Origin: Isoetes taiwanensis
Lineage: Eukaryota; Streptophyta; Lycopodiopsida; Isoetales; Isoetaceae
NCBI GenBank assembly: GCA_021234155.1
Contig: JAJEKV010000073.1
Span: 964,001 to 1,028,000 of the forward strand
Length of the DNA: 64,000 nucleotides
Direction of reading: 5' to 3'
Shown here piece by piece: positions 1 through 10,942 of this stretch (position 1 is its first letter; every line of letters begins with the position of its first letter). A program made the translations under genes and the position numbers. Below the pieces are notes generated by a model. It saw only the letters and a program-made list of their open reading frames with translations, did no database searches and had not been told where the DNA came from.

Positions 1-172
1 ACACTTGGCAATTAATAAAAATCCTTGTTCTAAAGCTGTTTGATAGCTCATCCTTCATACTGGCTAATCTGCAAATATAAACTCAATGAAGACATTAGTT
101 CTAAATTTAAGACAAAGTGAAATCTAATCTAGCCTATCCAATATTTAACTTTAATTCTAACTTGTCTAAGTT

Positions 173-1348
173 CTAGAACAAAAGAGACAAGCATATATGC
201 TGATCCCAGTACCTTTTCAGGTGAATAGTGTTGATAGGATTTGGAAGTGGCATCCCTGAAGTTAATTCCTTCAACCAATAAGAATTGGTGCCTGCAGGTT
301 CCAACACCTCATAGGGACCCTCCCAAAGATTTTCAAACTTACTAGCCGAGTCTTCCCTTGATTTATTCCATTTTAGAACTAACTCTCCAGTCTTGAAAGT
401 TCCCTGTATTTTATGGGCAGCTTTGAAAGCAGCCAAATCTTTGGCTTTTTTTAGCAGATTAGCATTCTCAGCTTCCATTCTATATTCCTCTAAATGCAGA
501 AGGGTATCCAGTCTTTCCTGCAAAGCATATTCAAAAGGCAAACATAACTTATAGGCTAACCTCAGAGATGGAAGCTCAAGTTCTACTGGAAGTACAGCTT
601 CAATGCCATATACTAGATTAAAGGGTGTGTGAGTGGTTGCTGCTTTAATGGTGACTCTATAAGCCCATAGAGCATCCACCAGTTTGACATGCCAATCTTT
701 TTTATTATCATCCACTGTTTTCTCCAAAATGCTTTTCAAAACTTTGTTAGTAGCTTCTGCTTGACCATTACCTTGGGGATAGTAGGAGGAGCTCTTGGTA
801 TGTTTGACCTTAAGAATGGTTAACAAATTAGCAATAACTTCATTCACAAAAGGAGTACCTCTATCAGAATGCAATTGTAGAGGAATATCAAACCGTGCAC
901 AAATATACTCATGTAAAAACTTTGCTGTTGTAATGGCATTAGCCTGTCTTAAAGGAATTGCCTCTGCCCACTTGGTAAAATAATCTGTAGCTACAATAAT
1001 GTGCTGATGTTGTCCTGCAGAAGGGGGGTTAATAGGGCCAATATAATCTAATCCCCATATTTGAAAAGGTCCTGGAGAAATGATGGGGTTTAGTGCAGCT
1101 GGGAGGAGGATCCTTTTGCCAAATATTTGACACTTGTGGCAAGATTTTATAGCAGTATAACAATCTTTAAATATTGTAGGCCAATAATAACCTGACCTGA
1201 GAATTTTCTTGGCAGTAGTATCTCCAGCAAAATGGCCTCCACATACTCCTTCATGCATTTCTCTAATGATCAAAAGCGATTCCTCTTCATTGACACACCT
1301 CGGTAATAGTCCATCCACGTTGACTTTACATAAAACATCATTAATCAT
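173..1348 (-). CDS. Gypsy integrase (3' part of pol)
   Basis: This 391-residue open frame carries an HHCC zinc-binding head (HEGVCGGHF ... SCHKCQ, residues about 31-74) followed by the rve integrase core. The catalytic triad is present: D in WGLDYIGPI, D in LHSDRGTPF and E in GNGQAEATNK. The C-terminal third has the usual module ending in a GPYEVLEP segment (an SH3-like region found in Gypsy integrases), and no chromodomain follows. The protein inserts retrotransposon cDNA into chromosomes. The frame is open but is cut off from the rest of pol by stops and by the inserted CACTA element, so it is a domain remnant, not an independent gene. Confidence 0.9.
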   Translation of the reverse strand: MINDVLCKVNVDGLLPRCVNEEESLLIIREMHEGVCGGHFAGDTTAKKILRSGYYWPTIFKDCYTAIKSCHKCQIFGKRILLPAALNPIISPGPFQIWGLDYIGPINPPSAGQHQHIIVATDYFTKWAEAIPLRQANAITTAKFLHEYICARFDIPLQLHSDRGTPFVNEVIANLLTILKVKHTKSSSYYPQGNGQAEATNKVLKSILEKTVDDNKKDWHVKLVDALWAYRVTIKAATTHTPFNLVYGIEAVLPVELELPSLRLAYKLCLPFEYALQERLDTLLHLEEYRMEAENANLLKKAKDLAAFKAAHKIQGTFKTGELVLKWNKSREDSASKFENLWEGPYEVLEPAGTNSYWLKELTSGMPLPNPINTIHLKRYWDQHICLSLLF

Positions 1349-1512
1349 TTTAAATTGCCTACACTTTTCTTTAAATCTCCTTTCTTTGGCTTGAGGTCAA
1401 CCACGAGGGCATTTTCTTGAATTGTAAAAAAATTCTTTATAGGCATTTTGCCAATCCTGGCCGGTTACGCTCTTCATCATCTGCCTGCAAATAAGCTAAG
1501 GCATCCACAAAG

Positions 1513-1825
1513 TCAACAACTTCTCTTTGCATCCTCATGATCAAAGAAAATGTAAGGTAAATAAAGACTGGGACTCTTCACCTGATGTAACTCTTTTATG
1601 GAAATATCAAAGGTTTGTAGCTTGCAAGCCCACCTTTGAATTTTTGGTTTAGAGGTAGCCTTACCAAATAACAAACCCGTTGGATTTTGCTTCATATAAA
1701 CTTGAACAGAACTCTTCAATAGTAGGTGACCTTATGCATCAATGAGGAACATAAGAGCGGTGACACTCTTCTCCGATACGGTGTGCTTTTCTTGGTTGAA
1801 CTCCGCTTGTTTCTTTGGCAAAAGC
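1513..1825 (-). pseudogene. Remnant of the regular Gypsy RNase H / connection domain
   Basis: Minus-strand translation gives LLLKSSVQVYMKQNPTGLL ... RWACKLQTFDISIKELHQVKS, which matches the end of a Ty3/Gypsy RNase H and the tether before the integrase. The stretch 1720-1825 continues it from the other side of the CACTA insertion, but with a frame change and a stop. Together with the last residues of the reverse transcriptase ORF this is the normal post-RT RNase H. Where a catalytic Asp is expected the upstream half reads VYITITKKAIG, so the domain looks inactive as well as broken. Confidence 0.7.
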
Positions 1826-1828
1826 TAT
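1826..1828. repeat. CACTA target-site duplication, left copy (TAT)
   Basis: TAT stands directly before the CACTACAAG terminus and is repeated at 10940-10942 directly after the other terminus. Removing the element and one TAT brings the Gypsy pol sequence back into register at this point. Confidence 0.85.
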
Positions 1829-2115
1829 CACTACAAGAGAATGTCTGTTCTGCGTCAGAAAATGCGTCAGAAAAATCTTATGGGTTTTTCCTGTGAAGCT
1901 CGGCGAATTTTCGGCCAATTAAAAAACGAAAATCGACGCCAAAAGCGACGTAAAAGCATGTTAAAAAATCGGCGAATGTTTTCGGCGATTAATCACGGCG
2001 CAAAGTCTGACGAATAATATGACGAAAAGTCCTGACGATTAATCTGACGATAATTCTGACGAATGTATGACGAATGTTCTGACGATTTTTTTCGTCATTA
2101 TATTCATCAGAATAT
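1829..2115. repeat. CACTA left terminal inverted repeat and subterminal TGACG array
   Basis: After the CACTACAAGAGAA terminus, the motif TGACG (or CGTCA) recurs more than ten times within 290 bp, often as TCTGACGAA or TGCGTCAGAAAA, in both orientations. Clustered subterminal repeats of this kind bind the TNPA-type protein in En/Spm elements. That role is inferred here from position. Confidence 0.85.
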
Positions 2116-2926
2116 TCGTCAGTATATCGAACATGGCATTTTTTAGCTTTAGGTCAGCATTATAGGTTTCCATACTTATTTCTATGAGTTGCATGACTTC
2201 ATACATACCAAAGGAATAAGAAATGCTCATATGCATGTAGATATGAAACATTTTACAATCTATGTCAAACATATCAAATAGTTAGACGAGGTAAATTGTA
2301 CAATGTTATCTTGCCTTTGGAAAGGAGACTTAATTAAGGAGAAGTCATTTCATGTTTATCGATCTTTAATTAAGGGCTTGCAAGTTGATTTGGATGATTT
2401 CTTGAAAGGTTGATGAGTTTGTAGGCTATCATCTTATGTATCAATCTTTGTCAACATTTCTCTATTATCTTGCAACTAAGTGACTTGAACATGAAAACAA
2501 AGGCAAAAGATTTAGTTATTTTCATTTACTTAGCTTTATATATTATGAAATTTTTGGAGATTTGAGAATACCCCAATTGTTTACAAAATGTTACGGTTCA
2601 TTAATCCTTATTACACATATTGGTAGTCATCCAATGAGAAAGAAAAAAGAGTTTTATGATGCATCACAAAGACCACTTTGTTAAGTTTATTTACACGCTA
2701 ATATTATACTATTCTATCAAAGAATGTTCACATATGGTCAGCATGGATATTAAGGCATGAATCATGCCCCATTCTTGGACGCATGGTCAAGAAGTTGTTC
2801 CTTCATGGCCTAGAATAGTAGGAAGCCCCCCAACAAGTGGTGGCATTGCATATGTGCTTTTTCAGTGATCATGCATAGAACAACTAGATAAGTTGTTTAA
2901 ATACATTATGTTGGTGTCTGGGTTTT

Positions 2927-3208
2927 GGGTCAAAGCATAGAGCTGGGGGGCACTTTTGCGCCAGCCAAGCACCCCCTAAGCACCTAATGCTGAAAATTTT
3001 ACTTATTTTTATCTTTTTTTCTGTAACTCCGATGAAGCTGAAATTTTGTATTCCAAGGCGTAATGTGAATGCGTTTCAGGGAAAAATATCAAAAAAAATG
3101 AAAGAAAAATATTTTTCGAAAATACAAAGAAAATAACCGCAGAAAGCACCCACTAAGCACCATGTGTCGCTGACACAAAAAGTGTCCCCCACCTCCATGC
3201 TTTGACCC
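2927..3208. mobile_element. MITE with about 33-bp terminal inverted repeats, inside the CACTA element
   Basis: The left end GGGTCAAAGCATAGAGCTGG and the right end (inverted: GGGTCAAAGCATGGAGGTGG) are imperfect inverted repeats enclosing 282 bp of AT-rich DNA with no coding capacity. TTTT flanks both ends (2923-2926, 3209-3212). A 12-bp direct repeat, AAATACATTATG, lies a little further out (about 2900 and 3227) and could instead be the duplication of a slightly longer element. The superfamily is not determined. Confidence 0.75.
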
Positions 3209-5920
3209 TTTTGGCAAATATGGTAAAATACATTATGAAGGCTCAAAAAATGGAGAGTGTGGCGAACTTTGGACCCTTCAAATTCTCATAAAAGAAAAAG
3301 GCTCTACAAAAGGTCTGCATAAAAGAAAAAAGCTCTTGTTTCCTTCATTTGGAATTTTTTTTTGTGGAAGCTCTTAATGCATGGTCAAGATTTTTTACAA
3401 TGTTATGATATCGAATAGCGCCCTAAAGTGGGTTAATGGGTCATTGTTTAATACTCCTTGGAAACTTTAAAATTGTTCCTTGGTAGACATCCTACCTGGA
3501 TATATGATATGTGATAAAGATATCATGGGGCATCATGGTTTTTTAGGGGTATATGACACCAGAATGAATGAGAATATTTCTGAGAGCATTATAATTTTAT
3601 TTGGTCTATAGCGTTTGTTGGTCTTGTTTTTTGAGACCCTTGTCGTAAATCAAAGGTGTGGCAAATATGAGAATAGGTGAAAGGCTTAGGAACTATGTGG
3701 AAAAAGCCTAGGAGATGGCAAAAAATGACAATGGCAGTGATAATCTACCTTGCTACTACATGGCAATATGAAATGTATGTTTGGCAAAATACATGGCAAG
3801 TTTTAAGCCTAATATGCTTGAGGTGCATCTAGATTACATAATTTGCCTATATGAACCATGCAATATACATGTGCTCACATAGCTCATGGCACTCACACAT
3901 GTGTAAGCCTTCGCACATAGCACATATTTTCGTTTATGGGCAAGAGTTCACATAGTATTTAAATAATATAAATGAGCCACTTGGGTTTCTTTTGCATGCA
4001 TGCAACATGCACGCAATATACTTTTGTGAAAAGAAAGAGGAAAATGCTTTCTTATCTGATCTTCTAGCCCAAATTTTTCTTTACATGTTTCAAAAGGGGC
4101 ATCGAGCATTATTGTACCATGGCATTAAATTGTGAGTTTTCGATCCCTCAAAGTTAGGTTTTGTGGAGGGCATGTAAGGCCATTCCCTTGGCGGCCAATC
4201 TGACCGCATATGATCTGGCAGCCCGGATCGGGTGTTCCTACAAAAAAATCTGTTGTTGATTACGTGCCTTAGCAGCCTGATTTACCCTGGAGTGTAAGGC
4301 CGACCTGTTTGAAATCATTTAGGAACTTCATCAGTTGCTTTCCATGCCATAACAGTACAAATGCATTCTCGGCTATCAAAAGATACATGGCTTTATAAAA
4401 GGTAGGTGAAAAACAGGATTCTGATTGGCATGTGGTGCTTAGATATGTTGGCATTTGCAATGGAAAAAGCTGAACAGAATGGAGCAACTACCACTAATCA
4501 GTTGGAGCTGGCCATGTTGCTCAAAATTGCAGATTGCGGATAGTTTTATGCTCTGACCGAGTTTAAGGAGCTGGAACATGATTTTTGAGCAGAGGTCCAA
4601 ATGATTTTCAACAAATACAATCACAGAATCTGGAGGCGTAATGATTCAGGTTCTATCTGATGTTCAAATTGCTCATTTGTATCATTTCTATTCTAAATCA
4701 GTATGATCTTAAGTTTTTAAAGTTTGTCTCTTTGCAAACTTTATTTACATTCTTTATACCACGCTGATGCTTACTTCAGTTCCGGCTCTAATATAGATAT
4801 AGCAGAGAATGACGGTTTTACAAGTTTCGATGTTGCAAAGGGATGCCATATAGCGGCTGTTCCATACACCAGGATATATCTCTAGCTCTTATAATCAGGT
4901 TGGAATCCATGTTCATCTGAAAGTAATGGATCGATGTCTCATTTTTGTAGTTATTGCCATAAAAGGCTTTACTTGGTAAACTACTGTAAGCATTTCTTAC
5001 AGCAAAGGGAAAGGCATTTGTAATATGACATCCTGTAATACAAGTTCGAAGAAGCATTGTTTAGATGCTTGTGATGCAATTCTGTCCGAAAATGGTACAC
5101 TGATTTATTATTTTAAGAAAATCAGGTTTGCAGTTTGGAATATGAAACCTAGGCTCTGTTGCGACTATGGCGAAAAATCAAATGCAAACTGCTGATACTT
5201 GGTGAGCGAATATCAGATTAGCAAATACCATTTGGTAATATGTTCTAAGATACATGGAAATAAATGATTATACAAGTTTTATAGTTTATGTGTTGCATAA
5301 ATTTCTCAAATAGGCAGAAATATGTATTTGCGTTTGCCATTTAACCTTGTTCAATTCTGGAATTTTGAGCATAAGAAATTATGGCTGTAATTTTTGCGAT
5401 GACACCTAATTAAATTCATTCTACCTAATTCGTTTGTGCCCTTGCTCGATGAAGTTAACTTGGCTTACAGCTTTACATCCCAGCTTTACATCCCAGACGA
5501 AACTTTGTTTTGCTATAGAGTGTGATGGCGAACTGCCAATGGCAAATGCTGGAAAATCATCTACTGAATTTTGAAATGCTGATGTGCAATTAGAGGACAT
5601 GACGGACGAGTTTTCTAAGGTCTGATTTACTCATTTATATACTTTACATTGATTGGTACGGTTTACAAATAGGTGATGCACAAATAGGTGATGCACAAAC
5701 GTAACTTGTGCCCCATTATTTTTTAGATATATGCCTATGCCTCCATAGCAAAAGTGCATCTAGAAACTTTACTTTCATGCATTTGTATGCCAGATTCTCC
5801 ATAGAAAAGAATGTATTTTCTTCTTTTAAGACATTGTCTAAGGTAATTAAACTTAGATAAAATCTGGAGTACTTTTAAGTTGTTTGAGATCTTGCTTGCA
5901 GCTCAACACTTGTATAAAAT
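3209..5920. other. AT-rich interior of the CACTA element, no gene recognised
   Basis: Apart from the MITE this is AT-rich DNA with only short, unconvincing open frames. No transposase (TNPD-like) exon is visible. A short direct repeat near 5670-5690 (ATAGGTGATGCACAA twice) is the only local pattern I noted. Confidence 0.6.
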
Positions 5921-6026
5921 TAGAATAGAATAGAATAGAATATGATTTTATCGTCCACGGAGACCAACTGGCCTATGGGACCCAAGTACAAAGAGAGAGC
6001 AGCAGGCATATTACTACCAAGATTAA

Positions 6027-6130
6027 AAAACCCCCGCCCCGAAGGGTTTTCGGGGGAAAAACCTTAGTAGCAATAAGGATGCTGACATACTGCACAGTTA
6101 TATACATAATCACAAGTACAACTGAGGTTA
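6027..6130 (-). repeat. LINE-A conserved 3' UTR with hairpin
   Basis: On the minus strand an inverted repeat (AAAACCC ... GGGTTTT around TTCGGGG) sits just before the tail. The same hairpin is present in the other copies of this family at about 16470, 19330 and 29470. A hairpin this conserved at the 3' end is probably the part of the RNA recognised by the reverse transcriptase (inference). Confidence 0.7.
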
Positions 6131-7009
6131 ATGTCGGAGGTACGATCCCAACAAGCCTACAGAGGCCGTGCTCAGTAGCTCATGCAAGGCCTGATGGGGC
6201 ACAACTAACCGAGCATACCGAGCCCGGATATGCTCGTACGCCGGACATGCCTGGAGGGCATGACTTTCATCCTCAATGGCTTTGTTGACAAAGACGAGCA
6301 GACTCGGCCCTCACGCAGCGGCTCGAATCCATCTCCCCCGTCTCAACGCGGAGGTGGTGTGCACTGCGGCGAATGGAAGCAATCACCCCGCTTTTTCATG
6401 GGTAGATGGGTGCGCATGTAGTGGTGTGGGCCCCTCGTGAGCATGGGATTAACCTGGCCGTCGATAATTTGCCACCTTGACATGTGACAGGGCCTCTGAT
6501 CCCAAAGCTTGGCCATGAAGCAAGCATCCAAATCTCGCTTCAAAGGCAGTAGCGTTCTTCCGGTGTATACATTTGGTCCACATCATTGGTGCCCTTGCAC
6601 ATTCCATAGCGAGAACCATTGGGCTTGCTTGTCTTTTCCAAAGACGCTTTGAGTCATTGCGGGCCCATCGCCATCGCCAAAGCAAGGTCGGGCAGCCGGG
6701 CTTCATTCATAGCCACCACCTTCCTCGAAGTAAATAATGTGATGTTCCAACAAGCAGCCCCTCAGAATGGAAGGAAGCTTCGTCTCCCGGAGCAAGATCT
6801 CGATATGGGACCGTGGATTTCACTCCCGGTCGGGCCAAGAAGGCCTTACGTGACTGCTCTAGATCGTTCCAAGTGGTGAGGGATATCACCGCCCCCACAC
6901 TTACGCCCCATAGAGGAGGATCGGTTCAACCAATGCCCGAACAAGTGTGCCCGATGACCCCATGCATACAAACTCGCCTTGGATTGTTGTTTTGCATTGC
7001 ATCTGGGGC

Positions 7010-7950
7010 TTTCAAACGCAGTGACCCAGAAACCGATGGATGTATCGGTGTGTGGTAGTAGAAAACTCAATGCCCAAATACTTATAAAGACTGAGCCATC
7101 TCCACTACACCGCCCCGGTAAGTGAATGAGGGAAGGCGTGGGTGCCGGATGATGGGACCAAGAGCACCTTTGTCTTGGCCAAGTTAACTCTCATGTCCGG
7201 GAATTGGCGTAAAGTGTCCAAAGCATCCGGTGGCGTTGCATGTCCTCAGGGTATATGCGAAAGCAGGTCAACATCATCAGCATATATGAGTTGCCGGATT
7301 ATGTGGTGCATCAATCCTCCCCCCTCTCCCCGTGCTCACTAGCCATTCTTCTAGCTGGTCAATGTACAAGCCGAAGAGCGGGGGGATAGAGGGCAGCCCC
7401 GGCGCACCCCAATGCTACTAACAACGGGCTCCCCGACAAGCAGGGAGACGACCGGAGCAAGCCTCAGATAGTCTCAGATATAGCATTCGCAAGTCGACGG
7501 GGGTCCCTAGCTGTCTCAATCTGTCCCACAACTTATCCCGAGGCACTGTATCAAAAGCCTTTGCGAAATCCACAAAGCAATAGTACAGATTCTGGCGTTG
7601 ATTCCGGCTATCCTCTATGAGTGTTCGCAGAGTGAAGATATGGTCAATAGTAGAATGCCGGGGTGGAAGCCTGCTGGCGTGAGAGCCCGCGACTTCTCCA
7701 TCCTCCGCCCAAAGTGTCGGGCCGGGCTCAAGAATCCGGCAAGCAACTTGGCAAAGACGAGGCCCGACCATAATGGTAACGATAGTTGGTCACGTGGGGG
7801 TCCCCTACTTTGTATATGGGCACAACTCTACTGGTAGTCCAGTGCGGGGGGAAGCCTTCTTGCAATGCCCTTTTGAAGAGTGCTATGAGAACCGGCACCA
7901 TTGGGGGCCCGGCCCACTTGAGAAGCTCACCGCATACCATCCAAATCTGC
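7010..7950 (-). pseudogene. LINE-A reverse transcriptase, frameshifted
   Basis: Recognisable segments are KWAGPPMVPVLIALFKRALQ, the block DHIFTLRTLIEDSRNQRQ, then YYCFVDFAKAFDTVPRDKLW (RT motif A) in the 7418-7940 frames, and LIYADDVDLLSHIP (motif C with intact YADD) at about 7260-7295 in another frame. A later 'thumb' region follows at lower coordinates. Several indels interrupt the frame. Confidence 0.85.
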
Positions 7951-8589
7951 CTGCCTTCAATTAAGGCGTTGCGTGCCCATTATGACATCCCTTCAAGAAT
8001 GACCGGTGCTAGGCCCATGTCGTGGAGATACGGTGCCCGGCTTCCCATTGGATCATACAGTGCTGCCGCAAGTATCTCACCCATTGTTGGGGTAATATTT
8101 CCGTGGGGTCAGGCAGCTTACCCAAGACCTTTCTCCGAAGGCCCTAGGGTGGCGGTCTAGAAGACCAAACATCATTCATGCCGAGTTCGCAAGGTACCCG
8201 GCTTTCTTGGTCTTGAGGAAGGAGCGGTATTGATCGGACGGCTCATGGGCGAATGGTGGGGTCCAAGACTTGGCGGAGCCATCGTTTCAGCCCCCGACAT
8301 TCGCCATCGAACCGGTGATTGCGGGGAAGGTGGTTGCAGCCCCCGTGGATCGCCGAGAGCGGCCTCTCCCAAAGCATCTATCCCCTACCCTCGGCGAGCC
8401 GGGTTCACCGGGCCGTCTATTTGTTGAAGTGTGGGGGAGCTGCAAGACTCCGGCACTCATGCTCAAGCATCCTCGTGATAGACCGCCGCGATGATCATAG
8501 TCCGGACGCAACCGTGGTACATGGGGTGTTGGGGCAATGGGTGCTCGGTTGGCTCGCCAATCTATCCGCAAGAAATGGGTGATGGTCTG

Positions 8590-9381
8590 AGTCTACTTCC
8601 TCGCCCCTCGGCCACCGTCCCGACATCGGCGAGTGATCAAGTGTAGGCATTGCTCGTCTGCTAGCACGTAATCCACCACACCGTGGTGCCCCACGGTTCT
8701 CTGTCTACAAGTGAAGCGGGCCGGAGGGCGGCCACTGTACCCGCCCATTGCAAATGACCCGGTCAATGATATCGCCCAACAAAAGATTTGCCGGCCATAC
8801 CGCGTGTCACCGGCCGTCATCCGACGCCCTTGGTCAAACCATCTCTGCGAGGTCCATTTGCAACACATCCTCGGCTAGAGGTGCAAATTTTGGGATCTGC
8901 TGCCTTTTTGTCGTGCATTGAAATCTCCAAGCAACATGTCCTTGCCCAATTTATGCAGACTTCTTTGATGTCATCATATAGATTGACATAGGGCTCCCCG
9001 TCGCCCACATCCAAGCGCGTGTGGTAAAAGTTGCTCAAAGATGTGGGAAGTAGCAAGCCGCCACAAAGAGAGGGCTGCCATCCCCGTTCGCGCACTCGCA
9101 CCCACGTGTGTATCAGTTGTGCTGTCACGCCTTTGCAGGGGAGACCGATTGGGCCAAAGGTCATGCGGTAGTAACACGCAATTCCTCCGTGTCCTTGTTT
9201 CCGGTGCACTCATTGAAGGCGGATTGTATTTGGTATCTTGGCAAATCGTAGCTTTGTGACCAAAGATATTCCCATGTTTCCATGAGGAAGATAAGGTCCA
9301 TGTCCATGGCGGCCGAATTGAGATTGTCCCCTTACGCCATGGAAAGCCACGGCAATTCCGAGGGATACCACGGCGAGGCAC
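8590..9381 (-). pseudogene. LINE-A apurinic-type endonuclease, frameshifted
   Basis: Pieces in different minus-strand frames read NCRGFPWRKG (start of an exo-endo-phosphatase domain), then GHGGIACYYR ... FYHTRLDVGDGEPYVNLYDDI, then VVDYVLADEQ near 8690. This is the order of an EEP endonuclease that nicks the target DNA. Copy B has the matching segments SWNCRGFPWREG and LIFLMETWEHL. At least two frameshifts break it. Confidence 0.7.
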
Positions 9382-9386
9382 GATCC

Positions 9387-9947
9387 CTATTTAGTGGCAT
9401 GCATCGCCACTTCAGGTCGGTGGTAGTGGTGGTCCTGTGGGGAGCGGAAGATGTGGATGCTGTGCGGCTGGGGCCCCCTCGAGGGGACTCGAGGGGCGGA
9501 GTGCACCGCATCCCCTGTTTGGCTGCTCGAATTCCGCAAGATCCTTCCCCGGACCAGCCCATTTGCCCCTCCATGTCTGCGGCGGCCCTCGACTTTGGCC
9601 AGCTCACGCCTTCGGGTCTCTTGCTGTGCTGGGGTCAAGTTCCGGTCAACGTACAGAGCCGTCCCCTTCAACTTCCGGCCCTGACACAGGATGGCCACCC
9701 GCTCTGGCACGCTCTCAACTGTGAAGATGACCACCCGGGGGCGATCAGGGCGCTGAATTCCATGACGACTCGCCTTTCCAATGGTCACAGGTGCTGGGAA
9801 CATCATCCGGTCCAAGATCTGTGTCTGGAGTCGGGAAGTGAGATGTTCTCCCGACTCCTCTGTCAGGCCTCGCACTACCACATTGCGGCTCCTGCGTCTC
9901 TGTTCCTGGAGTTCGGCGGGAGAAGGTATATGTAAGTGTTGAATCAA
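9387..9947 (-). pseudogene. LINE-A ORF1 fragment, RRM-like nucleic-acid-binding protein
   Basis: The 186-residue frame contains RRSRNVVVRGLTEESGEHL ... RPRVVIFTVESVPERVAIL ... RNLTPAQQETRRREL. This resembles the RRM-type ORF1 proteins of L1-like LINEs (pattern 'VVRGLPE ... R.VIF ... R.LTP.Q...R'). ORF1 proteins bind the element RNA. The N-terminal half is missing because the copy is 5'-truncated; copy B keeps more upstream sequence. The tail after about residue 120 probably runs out of the true frame. Confidence 0.65.
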
Positions 9948-9960
9948 TAAGTTCTTGCTC

Positions 9961-10480
9961 GTAGCTTCTTGGCTTTCAATTTGTGTTATTTTGATAATTG
10001 TGAATGAAAAGAATAGATTGGAATCTATGAATTTAATTTTTCGAGAAATACTGTAGGATTACATAAGTCTAGAGAACCTTCTTCTCTATGCATGATGCTG
10101 CAAAGGTTCTTTATACATGATGCTGCTTATAATATGGATGGTCAACTCAAAATGAAAAGGTATATTTCAATATTTTCTATCTCCCAATTTTTTATTCTTG
10201 TCTAGTTTTCATTCTAGCTTGACTGTTTAGGACACCATAAGGGAGTTATGAAAAACTATTTCTTGAAGACTGCAGTTGAAGCATTCTTTGAAGACTTTGG
10301 ATTTCTTCTTTTTTTATGCTGCTGAAGTCTGGTGGAGCCCATTGTCTCAAGATCTTTGTTCGTATTGTAAAGATTACCTATTCTTGACATGTAACTATGA
10401 TTCGATTTAAATACAAAAATTTGTCTTTTATATACACTCTTATCTCTTTATGAATTTGTACCCCATTAAATTCAAGCATT
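9961..10480. other. AT-rich CACTA interior, no gene seen
   Basis: This short stretch lies between the LINE and the right subterminal array. It is AT-rich and shows no open frame or repeat that I can support. Confidence 0.6.
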
Positions 10481-10499
10481 ATTAACGAATAAAATAGTA

Positions 10500-10939
10500 G
10501 CCTTGCATAATGACGACGAATATGACGAATAAAATACTAATGAAGCATATGATAGATATTATATTGTGACACAAATCGAACAAAAATTTTGATGTAAATG
10601 ACGAAAATTTTGACGCATACTGTGACGAATTTTTGTGACGAAAAATATGACGAAAAAAGTGACGAATACTTTTGACCAAAAAAATGACGAAAAAATTGAC
10701 GCTAAATCTGACGAAAAATATGACGAAAAATGCAACGAAAATTCTGACAAAAAATCTGACGCTAAATTTGACGATTTTGCGTCGGAAAATCTGACGAAAA
10801 GTCTGACGCAAAATCTGACGATTTTTCGTCAGAAAATATTCGTCAGAATATGCGTCAGCCATATGAGTCTGGGCAATTCTCTATCTGTGAAGGGTTTTTG
10901 ACGATTTTTCTGACGCAAAACAGGTTTTCTCTTGTAGTG
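10500..10939. repeat. CACTA right terminal inverted repeat and subterminal TGACG array
   Basis: This stretch holds more than twenty copies of TGACGAA/TGACGCA-type motifs and ends in GATTTTTCTGACGCAAAAC and then the terminus CTCTTGTAGTG. The last 37 bases are an imperfect inverted copy of the left end. Open frames called here (for example 10482-10862) are by-products of the repeat. Confidence 0.87.
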
Positions 10940-10942
10940 TAT

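Larger units (their letters stand above)
5921..9960 (-). mobile_element. LINE copy A (APE-type non-LTR retrotransposon, TATTC-tailed family), 5'-truncated
   Basis: Minus-strand order is ORF1 remnant (9947-9387), endonuclease (about 9381-8590), reverse transcriptase (about 7950-7010), C-terminal CCHC segment (about 6700-6100), conserved 3' UTR hairpin, then a (TATTC)n tail at 5921-5945. The body is GC- and CpG-rich compared with the surrounding CACTA DNA. It lacks roughly 1 kb or more of 5' sequence present in copy B (29.3-35.0 kb). No clear target-site duplication was found. It is broken by several frameshifts, but the RT motif YADD can still be read at about 7262-7290. Confidence 0.9.
1829..10939. 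mobile_element. CACTA (En/Spm) DNA transposon, non-autonomous, inserted in the Gypsy element
   Basis: The left end starts CACTACAAGAGAATGTCTG at 1829 and the right end is its inverted partner, finishing CTCTTGTAGTG at 10939. CACTACAAGA is the signature terminus of the CACTA superfamily. The element is flanked by the 3-bp direct repeat TAT (1826-1828 and 10940-10942), the expected CACTA duplication length. Both ends carry dense subterminal TGACG-type repeats. The 9.1-kb span contains a LINE (about 4 kb) and a MITE, so the original was near 4.8 kb. I see no transposase exons, so it is probably non-autonomous. Orientation cannot be set without a transposase. Confidence 0.92.

Noticed and set aside
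9282-9935. 217-residue plus-strand ORF
   Set aside because: It is antisense to LINE-A ORF1 and the start of the endonuclease, which are supported by family motifs.
5870-9990. Possible target-site duplication of LINE-A (CTTGCTTGCAGCT / CTTGCTCGTAGCT)
   Set aside because: The match has mismatches and is not placed next to both ends, so it was not used.
10482-10862. 126-residue minus-strand ORF rich in F, R, V
   Set aside because: It is a translation of the TGACGAAAA subterminal repeat of the CACTA element, not a protein gene.
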